Below the pieces are notes generated by a model. It was not told the DNA's origin, ran no database searches, and saw only the letters and a program-made list of their open reading frames with translations. From positions 32,882,383 through 32,946,382 of the forward strand of contig CM067546.1 of assembly GCA_034509755.1 (NCBI GenBank): 64,000 nucleotides of DNA. The letters run 5' to 3'. Below are positions 31,460 through 44,040 of the stretch, in pieces. Position numbers and translations under genes: made by a program. Every line of letters begins with the position of its first letter. Position 1 is the first letter of the stretch. Origin of the DNA: Anisodus tanguticus (taxonomy: Eukaryota > Streptophyta > Magnoliopsida > Solanales > Solanaceae).

Positions 31460-32200
31460 GACAAGTAATAGAAACTCTACCTACCTATGGCACTACAGAC
31501 TTGGTCATATCAACGAATCAAGAATAGCAAGATTGGGGAAATTAGACTACCTCGAACCATTTGACTTGGAGTCTTATGGTAATTGCGAATCTTGCTTGAG
31601 AGGAAAGATGACCAATAAACCACTTTCTGGGAAAGGTGTGCGAGCCAAGGAGGTGCTTGAGTTGGTCCATACTGATGTATGTGGGCCATTCTCGACTCAA
31701 GCTAGATGAGGCTTCCCATACTTCATCATTTTTACTGAGGACTTTACAAGGTATGTATATGTGTATCTTATGAGACACAAATCCGAGGCTTTTGAGAAGT
31801 TCAAGGAGTATAAGTCGAAAGTAGAGAAGCTGCTTGCAACAAGTATCAAGACCATTTGATCGGATCGAGGAGGTGAGTACTTGAGCAAGCATTTTCTAGA
31901 TTACTTAAAGCTATATGGAGTCCAATCTGAATGGACACCTCCAGGAACGCCACAGATGAATGGTGTTGCCGAAAGGAGAAACAAAACCTTATTGGATATG
32001 GTTCGATCCATGATGAGCTCCTCAACTCTACCGACATACTTTTGGGGACATGCTATACAAACCTCTATATATATTCTGAACAGGGTTCCCTCCAAGTCAG
32101 TAGAAAAGGAACCCTATCAGATATGGTGTGGCAAGAAGCCAGCTCTTAAACATATGAGACCCTGGGGTGCCCTGCATATGTCAAGAAGATGCTCACTGAC
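31460..32200 (+). pseudogene. Copia integrase of element E, with stops
   Basis: The zinc-binding part WHYRLGHINESRIARLGKLD with GNCESCLRGKM is intact. The core shows LVHTDVCGPF (first Asp), then stops near 31708 and 31857, then SDRGGEYLSKHF (second Asp) and PQMNGVAERRNKTLLDMV (catalytic Glu). The open part is 31881-32207, ending in a shift near 32190. Integrase would insert the cDNA and produce the 5-bp duplication seen around the element. Confidence 0.88.
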
Positions 32201-32920
32201 AAGTTGAAATCTAAAAGTGAGAAATGTTACTTCGTGGGGTATCCAAAGGAAACTAAGGGATACTACTTCAATCTTCCTGGAGAACATAAGGTTATTGTTT
32301 TCAGGAACACAACTTTCCTTGAAGAAGAATATGTATACAAGGAACATAGCTACACAGAGATAGAACTTGAAGAAATTCAAGAGCCACAAGATAACACAGA
32401 AAATGAACCCTTGTCAAATGATCTAAACAAGGATTCAGTGGGAGTATCTGGTGAAGATTGGGTACTTAGAGTACGCCCTTCAACTAGTGGGAGTGTTGTG
32501 AGAGATAGTGCAAAAATGCAAGGCTCTCATACACAACCAATGGAAGATGATACAATGGTTGTACATCATTCCATACAGGAAATACATGAAAATGACATTC
32601 CTGAAAGCTCTCAAGGTGATGGATTGTCCAACACACAAAGAACTTCTCACAATCAGAATGCAACAAATACTGAAACGCAGAATACTCAACTTCGTAGGTC
32701 CACTAGGACTCATCGTCCACCTGAAAGACATAATCTCCTTGTTGAAATACACAATGAGATAGATATTCTTGATGACGATGACCCTACAACCTACAGCGAA
32801 GCTATGTTAGATATTGATACGCAGAGATGGCAAGAAGACATGAAATCTGAGATGGACTCGATGTACATAAATCAAGTTTGGAACTTGGTTGATTTGCCAA
32901 CAGGGGTTAGACCCATATGA
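32189..32920 (+). pseudogene. Integrase C-terminus and linker to RT of element E
   Basis: The frame starts with KCYFVGYPKETKGYYFNLPG, the conserved end of copia integrase, then a variable acidic, Ser/Thr/Asn-rich linker, then RRSTRTHRPPERH and the start of RT (YSEAMLDIDTQRWQEDMKSE). It ends at a stop after LPTGVRPI where the family has KWIFKKK, which reappears just downstream. Confidence 0.85.
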
Positions 32921-33830
32921 TGCAAATGGATCTTCAAGAAGAAGATTGATGCTTATGGCAAGGTACAAACTTATAAAGTAAGACTGGTGGCTAAAGGTTA
33001 TAATCAACGGCCTGGGTCAATTATGATCAAACCTTCTCACATGTTGCTAAGATTAAGTCCATTCAGATTTTGCTTGTAATAGCTGTATATTATGACTATG
33101 ACATTTGGCAGATGGACGTCAAAACTGCATTCCACAATAGTAATCTAGTTGATAAAGTGTATATGAAACAACCTGAGGGTTTTTCAATTGAGTCCAAACC
33201 AAATGACATATGCAAGCTACAAAAGTCTATTTATGGGCTTAAGCAAGCCTCGAGGAGTTGGAACATTTGCTTTGACAAGGCTATCAAATCGTTTGATTTC
33301 GTCAGAAGCAAAGAAGATCCATGTGTTTATAGTAAACGCAAGGAAGAGAGTATTGCCTTCATTATCATATATGTAGATGACATATTAATAATGGGAGACA
33401 ATAAGAATCTCCTGCAGTCAGTAAAATAGTGGTTGTCCAGTACATTCATGATGAAGAATTTAGGTGAAGCCTGCTACATTCTGAAGATTAAGATCTATAG
33501 AGATAGACCTAACAGATTGTTGGGGCTGTCACGGTCAGTCTACATAGACAAAGTGCTTAGACGTTTTTCTATGGAAAATTCCAAGAAAGGCGGTCTACCT
33601 ATGGGACAAGGCATCAAGTTATCTAAGAAGGATAGTCCTTCTAATTCTATAGAACTTGAACGTATGAAAAAGATCCCATATGCTTCGGCTATAGGATCTA
33701 TCATGTATGCCATGACCAGTACTAGGCTAGATATGGCCTTTGCACTTAATATGACTTGCAAGTTCCAGCAGAATCCTGGGGAAGAACACTGGAAAGCAGT
33801 CAAAAGTATTCTTAACTATCTTAGATGAAC
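32921..33830 (+). pseudogene. Copia reverse transcriptase of element E
   Basis: CKWIFKKKIDAYGKVQTYK lies directly after the stop near 32920. RT continues with QMDVKTAFHNSNLVDKVYMK (first Asp), LQKSIYGLKQASRSWN and the catalytic box FIIIYVDDILIMGDN, which is intact. A stop at about 33427 (VK*WLSST) separates it from the thumb and connection parts (LGEACYILKIKIYRDR, YASAIGSIMYAMTSTRLDMA). At least three mutations would have to be absent for activity. Confidence 0.9.
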
Positions 33831-34346
33831 TAAAGAATATTTCTTAGTCTATGGTGGACAAGAGAAGCCGGTATGTATTGGGTACACTGACGCTAGCTTC
33901 CAGACAGATGTTGATGACTACAAATCTCAATCAAGTTACACATACATTTTCAATGGTGGAGCAGTGAGCTGGAAAAGTTCCAAACAAGCTACAACTGCTA
34001 ACTCGATAATGTGTCGAGTACATTCTTTGGATCGGAAGAATTTGGTAAAGAAGTTGTCGCGATATCTGAGTTCCTAAAGGAACTAAGGGTTGTTCCAAGT
34101 GCCACTTGTCCAATAACGGTTCATTGCGACAACACTGGTGCGATTGCGCAAGCTAAGGAACTAAGATCAACCAACAGAAACAAGCATGTACCAAGGAAGT
34201 ACCACATACTCAGGGAGATGGAAGAGATTAGATTAGACTATATTCCCACAGACGATAATCTAGCTGAGCTATTCACTAAACCATTAAACTTAGTCAAGCA
34301 TAATGGTCATTTTGAGAATATGAGCATTAGATATGTTGGAGATTGA
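33831..34346 (+). pseudogene. Copia RNase H of element E
   Basis: After a stop at 33826-33828, TKEYFLVYGGQEKP and YTDASFQTDVDDYKSQSSY begin RNase H, with a frame change near 34010. The C-terminal part (34011-34346) has VHCDNTGAIAQAKELRSTNR and the final DYIPTDDNLAELFTKPLN signature that closes copia polyproteins. The polyprotein ends 20 bp before the 3' LTR. Confidence 0.88.
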
Positions 34347-34355
34347 CTCTAGCCC

Positions 34356-34365
34356 AAGTGGGAGA
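34356..34365 (+). promoter_or_regulatory. Polypurine tract of element E
   Basis: AAGTGGGAGA lies directly upstream of the 3' LTR start at 34367 and would prime plus-strand synthesis. It is typical in sequence and position for plant copia elements. Confidence 0.8.
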
Positions 34366-34366
34366 T

Positions 34367-35974
34367 TGAAAGTATATTTATGCCCTAGAGAAAATCTGTA
34401 TTAGGACAAATGTACTTTATACACATTCATATTATTATTAATGAAGATTAATATTTTGGCATTTGCAATTATTGAATTATTATTTGATTGTTTGTGATTA
34501 TTCATTAATGTGCATCCCTTGAGCTTACGTTATCATTAATAGAGTGAGATATTTTATGATAGACTGTAACTCTTAAAATAGCCTCGACTAATGACCATTG
34601 AGAATGGGATATCGATGATATATGATAAGTCGACATGTGGTCTGTATCACATCCTTATAGGATGTAGTATGTCTCACCTGCTACGAGTAATGGTTACTCG
34701 TGATGGACACATGGATACTTTGGAAGTATTGGTATACCCTGATGATAAACTATTTGTTATACTTGTCTAACGTATGATCAGCGTGTGGGAGATAGAAGTC
34801 CTTAGACTTGAGGTCAATACGCGCCTTATCTACAAAGTAATGTACTTTGATCCCATCCTAAGCTCAAATGCTTTGTAGGTTGAGATACGACTTGTATTGG
34901 GTACATTGCGGTGTGGATTGAAGGTGGTAGTTGAGCCAAGATTAGGATTCATTCCTCGAATGTATGTTCGAGAGAACACTCATATTCTCAGTGATATTAG
35001 GTTGACTAAGTCGTTGGCCAACGTAATAGACATATTTAGAATATGGTCTAGTCGTCGACTAATATAGATGAAATACAATGATTAAGCCATTTGGATAGAC
35101 ACTTGACAAATCCTAAGCTTGATCGAGTGTGTCGTGAATGAAAGAATTTTATCTTACCACATAAAGGTTAAGTTTACTGGATTTGCGTAAACGTACTTCA
35201 CATATTGAGTTCGTCTTCCGGCGTCGTCTAGGAGTTTCGTGTAGACCTTAATTTGATTATGTCAATATGAGAAGGCATGTAGGGTCACACTATATCGATT
35301 GTCCGTTTCGATCTAAGGATGTATTGAGAGAGAGAGAGTAATTAAGAGGTTCGATTTGGAATCGAGACATTTAAATGAATAATGATTACATTAATTAAGT
35401 CAAAATTGGATTTTGAATTTAATTAAGAATGCACGGAAATTAAATCGAGGTAGTGCAACGGCACGTCGAGCGCCGCGGCGCCCATACCCTAGGGCCGCCT
35501 CACAATGCAGAAATTCATCAAGCGCCGCAACGCCCATACCCTAGGGCCGTGACGCCTCCGCGTCGATTTTGGGCCAGGCCCAAGGTCAAACCCTAATTCG
35601 GTTTATTTGACCTAATTTTCAACTATAAATAGAGGCATTCATTTTCATTATTCAACAACTAATTTTCAGAATAACATTCTAAGCCTTAGAGACTTAGAAT
35701 AAAATAATCTCTCGAACCTCTGCCGGATTTCCTAGCTTTCTGAAGGAGGAGTACATTGAAGCTTGGAGCTTGCAAATTGGAAGGGCAATCGCGTGTGCAC
35801 CTAACAATAGATAAAGACTCCAGATAATACTAACTTGTAAGTAAATGTTTTTATGTTACAAGTTTCATTGTTGTATAACCATAGCAGAAATTATTGTTGG
35901 GGTAAGTAAGAAACAAAACTTTTAAACTTCCGATGTGCCTTACTTATGTGATTTGTACCCAACAAAACCCTACA
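34367..35974 (+). repeat. 3' LTR of element E
   Basis: 1608 bp, similar to the 5' LTR over its whole length with a few percent differences by eye, plus an extra block of about 36 bp (GATAGAAGTCCTTAGACTTG...) at about 34785-34820. TATAAATA is at 35624-35631. In the GC-rich units near 35465-35560 several CG pairs have become CA or TG, as expected after cytosine methylation. Confidence 0.95.
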
Positions 35975-36704
35975 CAGTGACCATATTGGTGAATGTCTAC
36001 CTTACTTTAAGCATTCATTTATATGTTATAACTTATATGCTTCTTGATTTTGAAGTTATTTTCTGAAGCATATGATCGATCTTCCAACCATAAACATGTT
36101 TAAAGCTTAATTAGAGGAATGTCCATTGTATATATCCTAGATTTAAAGTTGGAGCTCGCCGTGGAAAAACTTTGTAATTTGAAGGCAATTTTCAAATGAT
36201 TTTCTAACAAAGGAAAATTAAACATAAGTGTAGGGATTTAGTAACCCGATTGGCTGATTACCTGAATTTTCATCTTATTGATAAGAGTTTGAAATCCCCA
36301 CATTGTAATCTTCTTCCCATATTCCTATGCAATAAAAAAATAAAAAATAGAAGTAATTAAATAATTAGAATATAAAGAATAAGAAACTTAGATAGTAATT
36401 AATACGTACGATTGACTTATGCAAAAATTAAATTGAATAAAAAAGAAACAATAAATTTTGAGTTTGACTTGTAGATGGCTGAGCTGGCAATCAACTTGAC
36501 TCAGACAGAGAGTCAGGATCCCACATGGCTTTTCATTATTTTTCTAATTTTTTGTGACATTTTCCTGAATCCCATAATTTTTATTTTTAATTTTTAATAG
36601 TACAACTCTGACTAGAGGCTAGCATATTAAAGACCAAATAGTACAAGGGAAGACTCATGTACCATTAATAGAAATAGGGATTAATGTTGAATATATATTA
36701 GTTA

Positions 36705-36967
36705 CTACCTCCGTTCTATATCACTTGATCACATTATTAAAAATATTTATTTTAAATTACTTGGTCACTTTTTAAAAATAAGATATAATTAATTAAGTTT
36801 TTTTACTTTGTTCTAAACATTAATTATTTTTTAAAGTAGTCAATATTGATTAGAGTGTAATTAATTTGATAGAGATAAGGGTAATGTAGTAAAATATATT
36901 TTTTATTTATAATTTATTAAGGGACGTGTAAAACAGAAAGTGGCCAAGTAATATGGGACGGAGGGAG
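36705..36967. mobile_element. Stowaway-type MITE, 263 bp, TA duplication
   Basis: The left end CTACCTCCGTTCTATATCAC and right end GGGACGGAGGGAG are inverted repeats, with TA on both sides (36703-36704, 36968-36969). CTCCCTCCGT-type ends and a TA target are the marks of Tc1/mariner-derived Stowaway MITEs. The element is AT-rich and non-coding. Confidence 0.85.
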
Positions 36968-37278
36968 TAGTATAATAGTACTTCCTCGGTTCACTTTTAT
37001 TTATCCGCTATACTAAAAATAAATTTTCACGCTTACTGGTCATTTTTAACATATCAAGAGAAGAAAAATTAATTCTTTAAATTTTTACCCACAATATTAA
37101 TTAAGTTCATTAAAACTATGCAACAATTAATATGAGTAAGTTGAGGGCGTAATACTTTTAGTCTCTCAATTACTAATGGATAAGTATTTATTTTCGTCTT
37201 TATAATATTAAACTAAGCAAATTTAATCTCTCATTAACAATTCTATTTGTTTTGTCCTTCAATATAGGAAATATGTTA

Positions 37279-37518
37279 CTCCCTCTGTCTTAATTTATAT
37301 GACACTTTTTTTACTTAATCTAAAAAAGAATGACATATTTCTTAATTTGATAACAATTTAACTTTAAATTTTACTACTCTACATTTTACGTTTAATGATA
37401 TGATCTATAACCACACAAATATCTTTGATTTATTTTAAACCACAAGATTTAAAAATCTTTTTTTATTTTTTAAACTCGGTGTCCAATCAAATTACATCAC
37501 CTAAATTAGAACGAAGAG
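37279..37518. mobile_element. Stowaway-type MITE, 240 bp, TA duplication
   Basis: CTCCCTCTGTCTTAATTTAT at the left and the diverged complement ATTAGAACGAAGAG at the right are flanked by TA (37277-37278 and 37519-37520). It has the usual AATTTATATGACAC subterminal motif. It lies about 800 bp upstream of the ABA receptor start. Confidence 0.75.
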
Positions 37519-38240
37519 TACTATATTTTTATAAAATCATTTTAGCCTCAAATCAACACATACTTAACATTATGGATAAACAATTAAATAGTGTAACATT
37601 TGATAATTCGGTAACAAAATGGAAAGAGTTGCAACTTGCAAGCAGAAGGATGAAAATGCATCACTCAAATAATTGAAGATTCAACGTCCTAAGAATTAAA
37701 TTAAAATTTATTGATAATTGAGGTATCAAAACTGCTATTATCCGTATATAACTATATTATATTATACATAACAAATTATATGGAGTATATGTGAAATATC
37801 CAATTTGCTCATCTTCAAATATATCGAACACTAGTGACTAGTTACATTTTAATCCACCAATTAGTTTTTATAACCAAAAATGTAAAAAAAAGTTTATATA
37901 ATCCATTTCCTTCATTTAAAAATCAGCTTTGGATCATAAAAATTTCAAATACAAATTGAGATTGTATTTGAAATTCGGAAATCACTTAAAACCTAAAACG
38001 TTATTTTCACTTTCAATACATTCAACAACCAAATATTCTCGACAAAAAACTATAATCAAAACACAACTCCATATTCAACTCTAATTTGAACTCCAACTTC
38101 AAAATTTCAACAAAAAAATAAAAAATATTTGATTTTCAAGACCAAACGTCTATTAAATTGCATCTACATATGTTTATTTTAAACATAAAAAACACATGAT
38201 TTTCCCATTTTACCCTTTTCTTTTCCCGTTATCTCACCCA

Positions 38241-38247
38241 TATATAT
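38241..38247 (+). promoter_or_regulatory. PYL1: Candidate TATA box of the ABA receptor gene
   Basis: TATATAT lies 84-90 bp upstream of the ATG. The stretch between them (about 38262-38330) is strongly CT-rich (CTCTCCTTTCTGTCTCTCGC), like the pyrimidine patch and leader of many plant genes. Position and motif only. Confidence 0.5.
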
Positions 38248-38330
38248 CAACAAATCAAATCTCTCCTTTCTGTCTCTCGCTTTCTCCATCTCCATTTCCT
38301 CAATCTCCTCTCTCTCGCTCTATTTCTTCA

Positions 38331-38987
38331 ATGGATAATAAACCGGAAACGTCACCTGAACCGGATACCCAAACCGGTTCATCTTCATCAACAGTCACAA
38401 CCCACCACCACTTAACCGATTTAACCCCAGACGAATACCAACAACTAAGTCCATCCATCACTGAGTTCCACTCATACCGAGTCAACTCAGGCCAATGTTC
38501 TTCCCTACTGGCACAACGCATCCACGCGCCAGCAAAAACCGTCTGGACCGTAGTCCGCCGGTTCGACAAACCTCAAACATATAAACACTTCATTAAAAGC
38601 TGTTCGGTAAGTGACAACTTTCATATGTCCGTGGGGTCCACACGTGACGTCAGCGTTATATCAGGTTTACCGGCTGCAACCAGTACAGAACGGTTGGATA
38701 TATTGGATGATGACCGGAAGGTGACCGGGTTTAGTATTATTGGTGGGGAACATAGGTTAAGGAATTATAAGTCTGTTACGACGGTGCATGGATTTGAAGA
38801 AAAGGATGGTGGAGAGATCTGGACCGTTGTTTTGGAATCGTACGTTGTTGATGTACCTGAAGGGAATACGGAAGAAGATACAAGGCTTTTTGCTGATACA
38901 ATTGTTAAATTAAACCTTCAGAAATTGGCTAACGTTAATGAAAGTTTGGCACGTAATGGTGGTCGTGGTGATGCAAGTCACGGGTGA
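38331..38987 (+). CDS. PYL1: Abscisic acid receptor, PYR1/PYL1-like (START-like fold)
   Basis: A soluble receptor of 218 aa in cytosol and nucleus that binds ABA and then inhibits clade A PP2C phosphatases, releasing SnRK2 kinases. The gene is one exon, as is usual in this subfamily. Visible key parts: an N-terminal extension rich in Ser/Thr/Pro (1-30), K85 in TYKHFIKSC (the ABA carboxylate ligand, K59 in PYR1) and H86 (H60), the gate loop SGLPA (111-115), E120 (E94 in PYR1), the latch GGEHRL (138-143), and a C-terminal helix from about 180. All binding residues checked are intact. H86 and overall similarity place it with dimeric PYR1/PYL1 types. A short acidic insertion EKDGGE (157-162) is slightly longer than in PYR1. 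The start at 38331 fits family length; an upstream in-frame extension consists of CT-rich leader. Symbol by similarity; it could be called PYR1 elsewhere. Confidence 0.95.
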   Translation: MDNKPETSPEPDTQTGSSSSTVTTHHHLTDLTPDEYQQLSPSITEFHSYRVNSGQCSSLLAQRIHAPAKTVWTVVRRFDKPQTYKHFIKSCSVSDNFHMSVGSTRDVSVISGLPAATSTERLDILDDDRKVTGFSIIGGEHRLRNYKSVTTVHGFEEKDGGEIWTVVLESYVVDVPEGNTEEDTRLFADTIVKLNLQKLANVNESLARNGGRGDASHG

Positions 38988-41269
38988 ATTATGTGTATAA
39001 TCCAATACCACAAAAATGAAAAAAAAATGTTCTTTTTCTTTTTATTTGGTTTTATTCTGTTTTTTTCCACTTGTTCTTTTTATTGCATTTTGGGGTTTAT
39101 GTGTTGACAATGGATTAATGGAAAGACAGGATTTTGGTTGATAGTAATTACCGAATCAAGAATCTTGTGATAAATTTATATTATGTACTTCATTTTATAC
39201 AACATTAACATATCGGTGTAATCTAACAAGTGAGATGGGTACGCATACCTATATATCCCTACTTCGTGAAGACATAGAGGTTGTTTCCAAAAGATCTTCG
39301 ACTCAAGTGAAACTGTAACTATATTTTATAAAAAGAAGAAAAAGGTCTATTTTTTTATTTCAATTATGGAGTCCCTTTTTCAAATGAAAATTGACACTAG
39401 TTATTTTCTTTCTATATAATTCAGCTTCTATTCACTACTTTATTTAAGTTATTATGGGAATTCTTGAATAATGGAAGAGAAAACAATAAGGGAAGGCATT
39501 AGCCATTAGGTGAGATTTGAACTCTACATCACTTAGGTACATAATAAAATTATAATCGTATCTGTAGCTTTTAATGTTACTCCTATTTTCCAACATTTCT
39601 TATGAATTTGTGTAATATTTCCAAGTGTCTATTACCCATAATACAGAATAAATTGCATGAATTATAGTAGCAATATATATATATGAGATCTACTATTTCA
39701 AAAAATTTGAGTGAAGTGAAGTGAAGAGTATGATGAATATTTTAGTTACTTGTAAAATGGAAAGTGGGACCATTTTAGATTGCGTACAAAGGCTATTGCT
39801 GATTGTCAATTCAGTACATTTCATGTGGCATAATACTCCATTTGTATTAAGTTTGTCCTCTTGATTGAATCATTTCTCTAGTTTTTTTCAGTTATAGTTG
39901 TTTGTCCATTTCCATTCACCAATTATTTCCTTTTTAGCGTGTGTTTGAAGTAACTCCCTTTGCTATTTTTATCAGCCAATCACTTTGTTTTGAAAAATAA
40001 TTTTTGTATTATATATAGTGTAATTTTCCATAGAAGCAGCTCATATTAATCCACTTGCATTCCCTGCACTCCCCCTCCCCCCTTGTTCAGATCGTATATA
40101 CTTATCGGATTTTAATGTGTTAGTTCGGTCTATGACAAACTAGAAATTATACTAAGCGTGTTCAAGATATATATATATGTGTGTGTAAAGTAATTTTTGA
40201 ATTACATACAAGGATAATTTTTCTATATACGCAATACAAATTCTGATGAAAGATGTTCAACTAACCATCATTCACCGTATGTAGCTAGGCCCGTGTGTTT
40301 GGGGGTGTTAAATCTGTAACTCTTTTGGTATATTTGGGTTTAATATAAGGACATTGGCTTTTGCACATATTCCAGTTAAAGTTTTTCAGGAATATTTTTG
40401 AAAAGGTTTTCTTAAAGTTATCTGAAACGAAGTTTGTGTTTTGCTGACTGTTTCAGAATACGAAAAGTTCTTAGAAAATTACTTGTTTGGATTCCAAAGA
40501 ATGGCTCAAAGAACCTAACCAGTATATTTTGGGTTGTTTAAAAGTAATTTCTTAAATATACTCTTGAGTAATTTTGATCTTTTAAATTTTTCAAATTTGA
40601 GTACTTTATTTTCCATCAAATATTTAACACTCTTTCGGTTAAATTTGAGGGATACTATCAACAATAACATGTACTAAACTCCAGAAAATGGATCAAAATA
40701 GCATAAGTTGCAAAACACTACACCTTGAAATGTGAGTTCCTGCTAAATCCTTTTTTTTTTTTTGCAGTTTTCATCAAATATATCAGACCTAATTTTAATT
40801 TGATTCATTCAGAACACTCAAAAAGTTTTTTTTATTTTCTGAAAAAAGTTTTGCTTTACTTATCAGAAAAATAAATTTGTCACGTTACTAAATAAACTTG
40901 TTTACTTCTTTTAGAAAATTTGTTTACAAATAGCTTTTTGCGGCTAAATGTGAAAGATCTTCAATTAAACAACAATGTAGTATAAGGAAATTAATGCCTG
41001 AAAGGGGAAAGAGAATCAAGAAATATACCGAAAAGAGATGCCAAAAACAGACAGGGAGAAAAGTTTTAGGATAGTGGTCACAGTGGAGTAAAATTTTGGG
41101 AGGCTTGTCTTTTTAGGAGTAATTTATAAGTGAGAATCCTCATAGCATTCCCCTATTCCTTTGTCAGATTGGGAAGTAGTAATTGACAACATAGGCAGGT
41201 GGGAGTTCAAACTTTAAGGACAAAAATCATTGTAACATCAAATTCATTGCCTCTTGTTTATCAATCATA

Positions 41270-41929
<660 letters not shown>

Positions 41930-43825
41930 TGACATGGTGTTAGAATCATGTTTAGAGATGTGTCTATTTCATATTTTTAGATTTATGCTCTACTCTGGGT
42001 AAAGATCCGCTCGATTTGGATTTGTACATATAAGACAAATGATAAAGAAAAATAAGAATTAAAGATAAACAAGCAAGTAGAAGAATGTTTAGGGTGTAAA
42101 AGGAAACCCAAAAAAGAAATGGGGTTATTGATCAAATGGATTCCCATTTCCAGCAAGTTGTTTGTCTTCCACTGATGTTAATTCTATATATTCAGCAAAA
42201 ACTGATGAATTTACAGAAAAGGGTCCTCTTTTATTTATGGGAAGTGTCTTTTAATTATGTATTAAAACCATACTCCATATGGGACTGTTCCTAAAGGGTA
42301 ATGTACTCTATTGCCCATCCCCAGGATTCTTGTATGTATATGTACCAATCAAGAAAGGTCAGAGACAAAGTGATCCTAATTATATTTGGACATGTCAATA
42401 TAGTCAATGGTATAATGTGGGGTCATTTCTATGAGTAATTTTCTTGCAATCACATATACTCCATTTTTCATGTTTAAATTATTTATGGGGTAATTGACAT
42501 TTGACAACGAATCAACTTTGTTTTTTTAATAATTATTTATATCGAAAGTATTAAAATAAGCTGGCAGTGGTGGTATATTCCACGCATTTCAATTTATGTA
42601 AATTTATATAATTGGACATGAGGTGTAAGAAAAGAATGAACGGCTATAAGATTTTTAAAGTTTATTATCTTAAATAAAAAATATCATAATATTTGTGTGA
42701 CTATAAAAGCTCGCATACTATTTAAATTTTATTATAACATGAAACTCTCTTTGGAATTAGTGATTGCCTAAACTATACTCTTAAGTCTTAACATAATTAA
42801 ATTACCAATGACTTTTTCGATAAAATGTCAGATATATGTGTCTATTAACATACAGATATGTAAGTGATTATTGTGTTGTTAGTGGATCACTCGGATAATT
42901 TATAAAAGCAATAACTCGTGAGAGTAGAATATTTAATGATTGTCTAAGTTTACTTCTCACCTAATTTAATTACACAATGACTTTTTCCTCAAAACTATAG
43001 TTTTCGTTTACCAGTCAAATTCACACACTGATATCATATGCTCTGTTCTTTTTTTTTTTTGCTTTCCCTTTTTCTTTTATGCATTGGAGGTGCATAAAAG
43101 TGGAGCTAGAGTATAATTTACGGGTTTGATCGAACTCAATAATTTTGATCCAAATCCCGTGTTTGTCTTAAAAGAATCAATTCAATATGTACTACAAATT
43201 ATTAGAACCCAGTAACTTAAAATGATTGAAATTCTGAATCCATAAGCTTCAGATCTTGGCTCCGACTCTGAAGGTCCAAGTGATTAAATATATTTATTTG
43301 CTTAATTTGCTGCATAAATCTTACATGTAGATACTTAATAGCAACGCTAGATTGGGTATTTTTTAACATTAAAGCATGTGAATTGTGATTAACAAAGCAA
43401 TTTCATTAATGACATAGTTTTGTCAGCTAACTGGCAATAGTAGTATAGTTCTACACTTCTACTAATACTTTAATTTCGATTAATCAAGAATCTTAATTGA
43501 TATCCAGACTACATTAAGATTCGCATATCAAACAGGAATATTAAGGGATAGGTACCAAGCTGTATTCATATGGCCTTAATTATCATGTCTTGGAACTATT
43601 AGACAGTTTATCAACAGAAGCAAATTAAGGAATCATATTTTAGTGCTTTCACTTTGCAATTATTGCATGTGCATTTCTGGCAAACTTAAACATATAGATA
43701 ATGCACTAATATATTTTATGTTTGATTCTTTTTTGGAAGCATCTGCATTTGTTTGCACTTTACCCTATAAGAAAGTGGAGATGACATTTATTTAGTAATA
43801 TTTAAAATAAATATAGAGAAAAAAT

Positions 43826-44040
43826 ATTTTCCCGACATTTATGAAAAAAACGCCATAAAAATAACAACATTTGATGCAAATATCGTAAAAACAACGATAT
43901 TTGGTAAAAAAACGTCGTAAAATGACATTTGAATTAAAATATCGGTAAAAACAACGACATTTGCTGCAAAGTGTCATTAAAACAACGACATTTGATACAA
44001 ATGTTAAAAATATTATGACATTTGAAATAAATATCATATT
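43826..44040. repeat. Degenerate short tandem repeats with ACGACATTTG/CAAATRTCGT core
   Basis: Units of roughly 25-35 bp repeat the phrase ACAACGACATTTGATGCAAA with variation, and ATTTG...CAAAT forms small palindromes. Seven or eight copies can be read. Such arrays are found in subterminal regions of plant CACTA transposons, where transposase binds. No CACTA terminus was found next to the array, so the origin is inference. Confidence 0.6.

Larger units (their letters stand above)
27177..35974 (+). mobile_element. Complete Ty1/copia element E with 1.6-kb LTRs and CAGTG duplication
   Basis: Both LTRs start TGAAAGTATATTT and end AACAAAACCCTACA, and the element is flanked by CAGTG on both sides (27172-27176 and 35975-35979). 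A primer-binding site follows the left LTR and a purine tract precedes the right one. Gag-pol lies at 30184-34346 in the order gag, PR, INT, RT, RNase H. About 1.4 kb of leader separates LTR and gag. Total length is 8.8 kb. Several nonsense codons make it non-autonomous. Confidence 0.95.
35980..38240. other. Intergenic region upstream of the ABA receptor, MITE-rich
   Basis: No gene is seen. Two Stowaway-type MITEs are annotated separately (36705-36967 and 37279-37518). A third partial one starts near 36980 (CTTCCTCGGTTCACTTTTAT) without a clear partner end. 37880-38160 contains AAATTTCAAATACAAATTG and TTGATTTTCAAGACCAAACG phrases typical of decayed TIR elements. The remainder is simple AT-rich DNA. 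Confidence 0.6.

Noticed and set aside
38300..38569. Minus-strand open frame of 89 codons across the ABA receptor
   Set aside because: It is antisense to a conserved coding sequence and has no family features.
38641..38652. CACGTGACGTCA (ABRE/G-box plus TGACGTCA motif) inside the ABA receptor coding sequence
   Set aside because: It encodes the conserved STRDVSV stretch, so the codons explain it; no sign of regulatory function beyond the motif.
43826..44040. Regular short repeats as a CRISPR array
   Set aside because: Units are degenerate and contiguous without unique spacers, in a plant nuclear context; a transposon-type repeat is far more likely.
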